From Cellulomonadaceae bacterium (lineage in GTDB: Bacteria > Actinomycetota > Actinomycetes > Actinomycetales > Cellulomonadaceae), in the NCBI GenBank assembly GCA_031282935.1, contig JAITCS010000003.1, positions 1-13,379 of the forward strand: a stretch of 13,379 bases of DNA. The letters are read 5' to 3'. Position 1 is the stretch's first letter; each line of letters begins with the position of its first letter. Position numbers and translations under genes: made by a program. Below are positions 9,270-13,379 of the stretch, one piece after another. The notes beneath the pieces were generated by a model. It searched no databases, was not told the DNA's origin, and was given only the letters and a program-made list of their open reading frames with translations.

Positions 9270-10508
9270 CTAGATCGCGCGTAGGGCGGTGGTTGGGGAT
9301 AAGCGGGTGGCCTTGATTGCAGGTTGCAGCCCCGCAATAGCTCCGACGATAACGGATAGCAGTGGGCCGACAACTATTGCGGCAAACGGAATAACAATAG
9401 GCTGTCCGGTTATCAGCGCGATAACGATTGCGGCAATCACCCCTAATATCAATCCAGCCAAGCCCCCGATTAAGGATATCCCAATAGCTTCGCCCACAAA
9501 CTGCGCGGCGATTTGTCCGGGCCGGGCCCCGAGGGCGCGCCGCAACCCGATTTCACCCCGTCGTTCTAAAACTGTGACCACCATCGTATTAGCGATCCCA
9601 ACCCCACCGACCAGCAGCGATATCCCGCCCAGCGCCAATCCGAGAGTTGCCAAAGTATCATCCGTCAGCGCCCGCGCATCGGCCAGGTTACTTGCTCCTG
9701 ATAAGGCAACAAAATGTGGCGTGGCTGGGTTCGCCACCCGAGCAAGGCCCTCCCGGACAGTATCTACCATACCCGGCTCAGCACGGACATAGATTTCTTG
9801 TATTTCACCGATTCCGCTATGTTGTCCGGCGAAGTTATCCCGCACCCAAGCATCACCTAAAATTGCGGCACCGTCCAGTCGCCCGGATGCCACCCCACTA
9901 TCGGACAGGATTCCAAGCACGCCGTACCACTGCCCGTCTATATACACATTGTCACCAACTTGCGCGCCGAGCCGCGCAGCAGCGATAGCACTGAGTACGG
10001 TGACAGGCAAGGCTCGGGTCACGTCGTCAAACCAGCGGCCCCTAGCGAGGGTTGCACCTATTGCTTCAAACGCATCGGGACGGGCTGTGGTGACATGGAT
10101 ACCACTGGTTTCGGTTATCGGCACCAAATCGGAGCGGTAAACCCCGGAAACTAGCGGAAAATAATCCAACACCCCAACGGAACGCACCCCAGGTTGCCTC
10201 GCTATGGCCTCGGGCGCAAACTGGGGCAGAAACACGGCGTCGCCTGTTGCGTCATTGCCGGGGCCGACGATAACAAGGTTTGCTCCCAACGCATCCAAAT
10301 CGTTCAGAATCTGTTGTTGGCTAGAGGCCGATGCGCTGGTCAACGCGACAAGCGCGGCAATGCCGAGGGCGACTCCGAGCGCAGCTAACGCGGTGCGTTG
10401 CGGGCGCCCGCCCACGCCGATCCACGCGGTGCCCAACAAATCTCGGAAAGAAAGGCGGCGCGGGCGGAGCAAATCGTCCCGGCGCGGATTTAGCGAAGCC
10501 TCGTTCAT
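9270..10508 (-). CDS. ABC transporter permease, MacB/FtsX type
   Basis: A 412-aa membrane subunit with the MacB layout. It has a cytoplasmic N-terminus, a first membrane segment at about 38-58, a large extracytoplasmic domain at about 60-290, and three membrane segments at about 291-313, 341-366 and 373-394. The conserved cytoplasmic stretch [14 protein letters not shown] (315-328) lies between the second and third segments and is diagnostic of the family, as is the terminal [13 protein letters not shown] tail. Members couple ATP hydrolysis to movement of the outer domain rather than forming a classical channel. They export peptides, lipids or drugs, or act on substrates outside the membrane. 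The start ATG overlaps the ATPase stop as ATGA (10508-10505), so it is the last gene of a three-gene operon. The actual substrate is not evident. Confidence 0.93.
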   Translation of the reverse strand: MNEASLNPRRDDLLRPRRLSFRDLLGTAWIGVGGRPQRTALAALGVALGIAALVALTSASASSQQQILNDLDALGANLVIVGPGNDATGDAVFLPQFAPEAIARQPGVRSVGVLDYFPLVSGVYRSDLVPITETSGIHVTTARPDAFEAIGATLARGRWFDDVTRALPVTVLSAIAAARLGAQVGDNVYIDGQWYGVLGILSDSGVASGRLDGAAILGDAWVRDNFAGQHSGIGEIQEIYVRAEPGMVDTVREGLARVANPATPHFVALSGASNLADARALTDDTLATLGLALGGISLLVGGVGIANTMVVTVLERRGEIGLRRALGARPGQIAAQFVGEAIGISLIGGLAGLILGVIAAIVIALITGQPIVIPFAAIVVGPLLSVIVGAIAGLQPAIKATRLSPTTALRAI

Positions 10509-11242
10509 GCGGCTGCCTCAATAACCGCCGTCGCATCGCTCTTGTTGTCCGTTCCGCGATATGCTTCAGTAGCGACACCATCGTGCAGTCGAATAATCCG
10601 ACGAAAGCGGCTCGCGATTTCTTCATTGTGGGTCACCACAACCACGGCAGTCCCTCGATCAGCGACGCCAGCCAATAACCCCACAATCGCTTCACCAGTG
10701 GCGGAATCGAGGGCGCCGGTAGGTTCATCAGCGAATAGTACGGCGGGTTCTCTAACTAGAGCGCGGGCAATGGCGACGCGTTGTTGTTCACCGCCAGACA
10801 TTTGTCCAGGCCGGTGGGTGAGCCGATGCCCAAGGCCCACAGCGGTAAGGGCCTCTTTTGCCCGCCGATTCCGTTCGCGATAGGTAACACCAGAATAGAG
10901 TAAGCCGTTACTAACATTCTGAACCGCGCTTTGCGTTGGGATGAGGTGGAATTGCTGAAATACAAAACCAATCCAAGCGGCGCGAATTGCTGAGCGTTGT
11001 TTTTCCGCTAAAGAAGTCACATCTATCCCATCCACAAACACATTTCCGGAAGTGGGGTCGTCAAGAATTCCGAGAATGGACAATAGCGTGGATTTCCCCG
11101 ACCCGGACGGGCCAAGAATAGCCACTTGATCACCAGGCATAATCTTAAGGGAAGTGGGTTGCAAAACGGTCAACGGTGGTGGCCCTGGATAGGTTTTCGT
11201 CACTTCTCGGACTTCAATAACAGGTGCGGTGTTATCGGGCAT
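10505..11242 (-). CDS. ABC transporter ATP-binding protein, MacB/LolD type
   Basis: A 245-aa ATPase with all motifs intact: Walker [10 protein letters not shown] (44-52), Q-loop Gln96, signature [15 protein letters not shown] (148-162), Walker B VLFADEP ending at Glu173, D-loop ALD (177-179) and switch His205. Sequence style and gene order place it in the family that powers MacB-like exporters. Its start overlaps the adaptor stop as TAATG (11244-11240), and its stop overlaps the permease start, so stoichiometric coupled translation is expected. The C-terminal tail after about residue 225 is polar and not part of the core fold. It should form a dimer at the inner face of the membrane with the permease encoded at 9270-10508. 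Confidence 0.96.
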   Translation of the reverse strand: MPDNTAPVIEVREVTKTYPGPPPLTVLQPTSLKIMPGDQVAILGPSGSGKSTLLSILGILDDPTSGNVFVDGIDVTSLAEKQRSAIRAAWIGFVFQQFHLIPTQSAVQNVSNGLLYSGVTYRERNRRAKEALTAVGLGHRLTHRPGQMSGGEQQRVAIARALVREPAVLFADEPTGALDSATGEAIVGLLAGVADRGTAVVVVTHNEEIASRFRRIIRLHDGVATEAYRGTDNKSDATAVIEAAA

Positions 11243-12366
11243 TATCGCGCCAGCACCACTTCGTCGCCTGCCCGCAAATCACCACCAGTAATCTGCACGC
11301 GCGCATCCGCCACCAACCCGATTTCTACCGGAACCCGCCGGATTGTTGCGCCATCCCAGATTTCCACGGCGTACCCGCCGCCCGGCGGCGCAATAAGTGC
11401 GACCGCTGGCACCACCAACGTGGGAGGTTGATCGCTATCGTCCACCACCGTGACTCGAACACCTACTGCCCCAACGGCTGCGACGGCGGCCTGGTCGCCG
11501 CCCACAAAGTAAATCGTTGCCGCGCCGCTGGTTAATCCACCTAATCCAGTAGGCAGACCGCCGGGATCTACCGCTGATATCTCCGTAGATATGTCAACCC
11601 CACCAGGGATTGCCACGATAACAGGAGTGCCAGCAGTCAAATCTCGAGCCTGGGCGAAAGTCAACGGTATGGTGGCGCGCAACTCCGTTTCTGAGAAAGT
11701 CCCCGGTGTCACACCAGTATCCCCCAAGCGAGCTGCGACTTGATGTATCCGCACCGAGTCGCTAGCAGCCACTATCACCGCATTAGGCGAGAAAACCCCA
11801 GTGACCGGGGCGCCTAGACTTTGCTGCCAAGCGCGAAGGGCTAATTCGGTTTGCGAATCGAAATAGGTGTCAGGTGTCCCAGTGTAGAACCCGAGCGCGG
11901 CTAGATTCGTTTCAAGCTGCCGTACGTCTTCACCTGGCATCGCCCCAAGGTTGAGTTCTCGCCAAAATGGCCGCGTGCCTTGGAACAGCACCACCGGCAC
12001 ACCATCTACTTCATATACCTGCTCGCCATGTTGCACTTCGCTACCCGCAACCGGTAACGCTGTTAAAATGCCATTCAATCTCGGAAACTCGACGATTTCA
12101 CCGAAACCAAGCTGGCCATTTAGCCGTACCTCATCAATAAGCGTTGCCATAACTACTGGAGTGGTGATCGGCTGGTTGGAGGCGGCTGTCCCACCCACGC
12201 CAGCCCTTGCGAAGCCGGTTGGTCGAAACGCAAATATGGCGATTGCTACAAGGGCGAGTGCCGCGAGTGCAGCAAAAAGCCACTTCCACCACCGATGCCG
12301 GATATCAGGTGCGGGAACCAGCGGGCGCTCATCGATGGGAATCGAAAGTAGCTCGCCGCTGCTCAT
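11242..12366 (-). CDS. Membrane-anchored adaptor with peptidoglycan-binding domain (HlyD/MacA-like)
   Basis: A 374-aa protein with a short cytoplasmic N-terminus, one membrane segment (27-47) and an extracytoplasmic body. Residues 97-120 resemble a split lipoyl-like hairpin. Residues 144-184 form a peptidoglycan-binding type 1 repeat (GEDVRQLETNLAALGFY, then the FDSQTELALRAWQ helix) inserted where Gram-negative adaptors have a coiled-coil hairpin. The remaining C-terminal part is beta-rich, with alternating Val/Gly as in the adaptor beta-barrel and membrane-proximal domains. The arrangement fits a Gram-positive exporter in which the adaptor docks to the cell wall instead of an outer-membrane channel. 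The ATG (12366) is preceded by GAGG nine bases upstream. It is the first gene of the exporter operon. Confidence 0.88.
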   Translation of the reverse strand: MSSGELLSIPIDERPLVPAPDIRHRWWKWLFAALAALALVAIAIFAFRPTGFARAGVGGTAASNQPITTPVVMATLIDEVRLNGQLGFGEIVEFPRLNGILTALPVAGSEVQHGEQVYEVDGVPVVLFQGTRPFWRELNLGAMPGEDVRQLETNLAALGFYTGTPDTYFDSQTELALRAWQQSLGAPVTGVFSPNAVIVAASDSVRIHQVAARLGDTGVTPGTFSETELRATIPLTFAQARDLTAGTPVIVAIPGGVDISTEISAVDPGGLPTGLGGLTSGAATIYFVGGDQAAVAAVGAVGVRVTVVDDSDQPPTLVVPAVALIAPPGGGYAVEIWDGATIRRVPVEIGLVADARVQITGGDLRAGDEVVLAR

Positions 12367-12456
12367 AAAGGGCTACCTCTCACACCATCGTTGGTTATTG
12401 CTGTCCAGTACTCATTTTGGCAAGAAACGTTGTTATTTCTGGGATACCTATCGCAG

Positions 12457-12480
12457 TTTGATGCGTGCGCGGGCGTCAAA
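12457..12480. promoter_or_regulatory. Operator-like inverted repeat
   Basis: TTTGATGC (12457-12464) and GCGTCAAA (12473-12480) form an 8-bp inverted repeat with one mismatch (G-U in RNA) around an 8-bp centre. On the minus strand its right arm contains TTGACG (12479-12474), which could be the -35 element of the exporter operon; the matching -10 is weak (TGCGAT at 18 bp). A repressor bound here could cover that promoter and lies just upstream of the candidate plus-strand promoter. Confidence 0.35.
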
Positions 12481-12510
12481 TTGTCACGATGGATAAAAGA
12501 AGCATAAAAA
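12481..12510 (+). promoter_or_regulatory. Candidate promoter of the secreted-protein/lipoprotein pair
   Basis: TTGTCA (12481-12486) and TAAAAA (12505-12510), separated by 18 bp. This would give a leader of about 150 nt before the gene at 12670. The -35 is good (five of six bases), the -10 is modest. It abuts the dyad at 12457-12480. Confidence 0.25.
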
Positions 12511-12669
12511 ATTTTCAATACGCGCCACGGTCTAGTTTGTGATTGCTTCTGTAGGCAGAATGTGCGCCAAGTAGTCGCGCCGAGTCCTCAACAAGTCGCG
12601 GGCTGACAGAACGCCGATGTTCTCGTCACGGTTTCAGCGACTATCGCCCAACAAGTGAGAGGACATCAA

Positions 12670-12990
12670 ATGACAAACACCAAAACCCGCCAATCTCTAG
12701 TCCGCAGAATCGCCCTATTCGGAGCCGCACTAGGCCTCGCTTTCTCTGGCGCAATTGCCGCAGCACCGGAAGCGGAAGCAGCCGGTGGATGTTTTACTTT
12801 CGATTTCACTGAAGGCAACACCGCAGTTGCTTTGTGGGCAGGGGGGAACTGCAGTCAAATCGGAGTGAGAGGGACATTTGTCCTCCCTACCGGCGCCGAG
12901 CACACTACCGGCTGGTCATGGGGTTCGAATTCCGAAGCAAGGGTGTCCGCCTCGGTACCAATGATTCGTGCCCAAGGCACGAGCCGATAA
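12670..12990 (+). CDS. Small secreted protein with two cysteines, function unknown
   Basis: A 106-aa precursor. Residues 1-38 form a clear Sec signal peptide: Lys/Arg-rich N-region, hydrophobic core from Ile14 to about Ala32, and Ala-rich end with predicted cleavage near residues 37-38 (AEA or EAA). The mature product is about 68 residues, begins near GGCF and has exactly two cysteines (41 and 61), suited to a single disulfide. It is rich in Gly, Thr, Ser and Trp with alternating hydrophobic residues, so a small beta-structure is likely. Start ATG 12670 is chosen over GTG 12655 because AGAGGA (12658-12663) sits six bases upstream. I do not recognise the family. A bacteriocin-like or inhibitor-like role would fit the size, export signal and adjacent exporter, but nothing in the sequence demonstrates it. 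Its stop is followed after one base by the lipoprotein start. Confidence 0.8.
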   Translation: MTNTKTRQSLVRRIALFGAALGLAFSGAIAAAPEAEAAGGCFTFDFTEGNTAVALWAGGNCSQIGVRGTFVLPTGAEHTTGWSWGSNSEARVSASVPMIRAQGTSR

Positions 12991-12991
12991 C

Positions 12992-13379
12992 ATGAATATC
13001 AGTGCCACGCCATCACGTACACGGATCACCGCCATTGTATTAGCTTTCTTCGCGGTGATTTCTCTCGGTGCCTGTGATGGAGAGAGTGGCACTAGTGCGC
13101 AAGAAATCAGGGAATCACTGCCGAGTGGCAACTTTGTTCACCGATTTATCACATGCTTGAATAATTCTGGCATCGAGGCACGATCTTTTTCCCATCCTAA
13201 TTCAGCGTTACGGCCCTCTGGAATGGTACATATCCTGAGTCCGCTTTCAGGTGATCCAAACCAGACCGGTTTGGCGGCAGCTTCGTTTGCTGGCGGCGGT
13301 TTGTCGGTAGCCACAGATTCACGGAATCCAGGGGAGTTTTGGGTCGCCGTAAATCAAGGGTCTGACATCACCGATGATT
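12992..13379 (+). CDS. Lipoprotein of unknown function, 3' end outside the window
   Basis: An open frame of at least 129 codons that runs off the window. It starts with a lipoprotein signal peptide: Arg9 and Arg11 in the N-region, a hydrophobic core (about 12-24) and lipobox LGAC with the lipidated Cys28, followed by the polar DGESG linker. The visible mature part is Ser/Gly/Asn-rich with one further cysteine (about residue 56) and no motif I recognise. The start ATG is one base after the stop of the upstream secreted-protein gene, and no strong ribosome binding site is present, so translation is probably coupled. In a secreted-toxin locus such a lipoprotein could serve as immunity or sensing partner; this is inference from position only. 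Confidence 0.82.
   Translation, partial: MNISATPSRTRITAIVLAFFAVISLGACDGESGTSAQEIRESLPSGNFVHRFITCLNNSGIEARSFSHPNSALRPSGMVHILSPLSGDPNQTGLAAASFAGGGLSVATDSRNPGEFWVAVNQGSDITDD

Larger units (their letters stand above)
12367..12669. other. Divergent intergenic region between the exporter operon and the secreted-protein gene
   Basis: 303 nt with no supported gene. It contains the ribosome binding site of the adaptor gene (12376-12379 on the minus strand), a 24-bp dyad (12457-12480), an A/T tract around 12504-12515 (AAAAAATTTT), and small repeats: AGTCGCG at 12573-12579 and 12594-12600, CAACAAGT at 12589-12596 and 12649-12656. Both transcription units must start here, and a shared regulator is plausible. 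Confidence 0.6.

Noticed and set aside
12655..12669. Upstream GTG start for the secreted protein
   Set aside because: The GTG overlaps the ribosome binding site that serves the ATG at 12670, and its five extra residues add nothing to the signal peptide.
12670..12990. Lactococcin 972-type bacteriocin
   Set aside because: Size and signal peptide fit, and such genes can sit near ABC transporters, but the mature sequence lacks the Trp/Tyr/His-rich pattern of that family and contains two cysteines.
12670..12990. Tendamistat-like alpha-amylase inhibitor
   Set aside because: It is a small beta-rich secreted protein, but it has two cysteines instead of four and lacks the Trp-Arg-Tyr binding motif.
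12916..13131. Minus-strand 71-codon frame across the secreted protein and lipoprotein genes
   Set aside because: It is antisense to two genes with clear signal peptides and has no supporting start signal.
1..13379. tRNA, rRNA, CRISPR, insertion sequence or attachment site
   Set aside because: No regularly spaced repeats, transposase-like frames, terminal inverted repeats or tRNA-like clover-leaf sequence were recognised by eye on either strand.

Overview
The window is chromosomal DNA of moderately high GC content from an actinobacterium. The evidence is the actinobacterial form of RpoB and RpoC, including the long coiled insertion near the RpoC N-terminus and the TTG start of rpoB, together with GTG/TTG start usage and the type of exporter genes present. 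A member of the Actinomycetales (Actinomycetaceae-like) is a plausible guess, but the genus cannot be fixed from the sequence alone.

Layout. Positions 1-255 lie downstream of rpoC. They hold several tandem stem-loops and, at the very edge, what may be the first codons of another minus-strand gene. Positions 256-7820 carry rpoC and rpoB on the minus strand (transcribed rpoB then rpoC, 11 nt apart), encoding the two large catalytic subunits of RNA polymerase. A 423-nt divergent spacer (7821-8243) separates rpoB from two plus-strand genes with a one-base stop/start overlap: a dual-specificity-type phosphatase (8244-8900) and a small cupin (8900-9217). Convergent to these, on the minus strand, is a tightly coupled three-gene exporter operon: membrane-fusion/peptidoglycan-binding adaptor (11242-12366), ABC ATPase (10505-11242) and MacB/FtsX-type permease (9270-10508). 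The genes are joined by a TAATG and an ATGA overlap. A 303-nt divergent spacer (12367-12669) with an operator-like dyad precedes two plus-strand genes: a small secreted two-cysteine protein (12670-12990) and, one base later, a lipoprotein that runs off the window (from 12992).

How it fits together. rpoBC is core housekeeping. Its most notable feature is an asparagine at the RpoB position matching E. coli Ser531, the most frequent rifampicin-resistance site. The right end is accessory in character: an efflux-type tripartite ABC system divergent from a secreted small protein and a lipoprotein. This arrangement suggests, without proving it, a secreted-peptide system with its export, resistance or immunity functions. 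Nothing in the window looks like a CRISPR array, tRNA, rRNA or insertion sequence.
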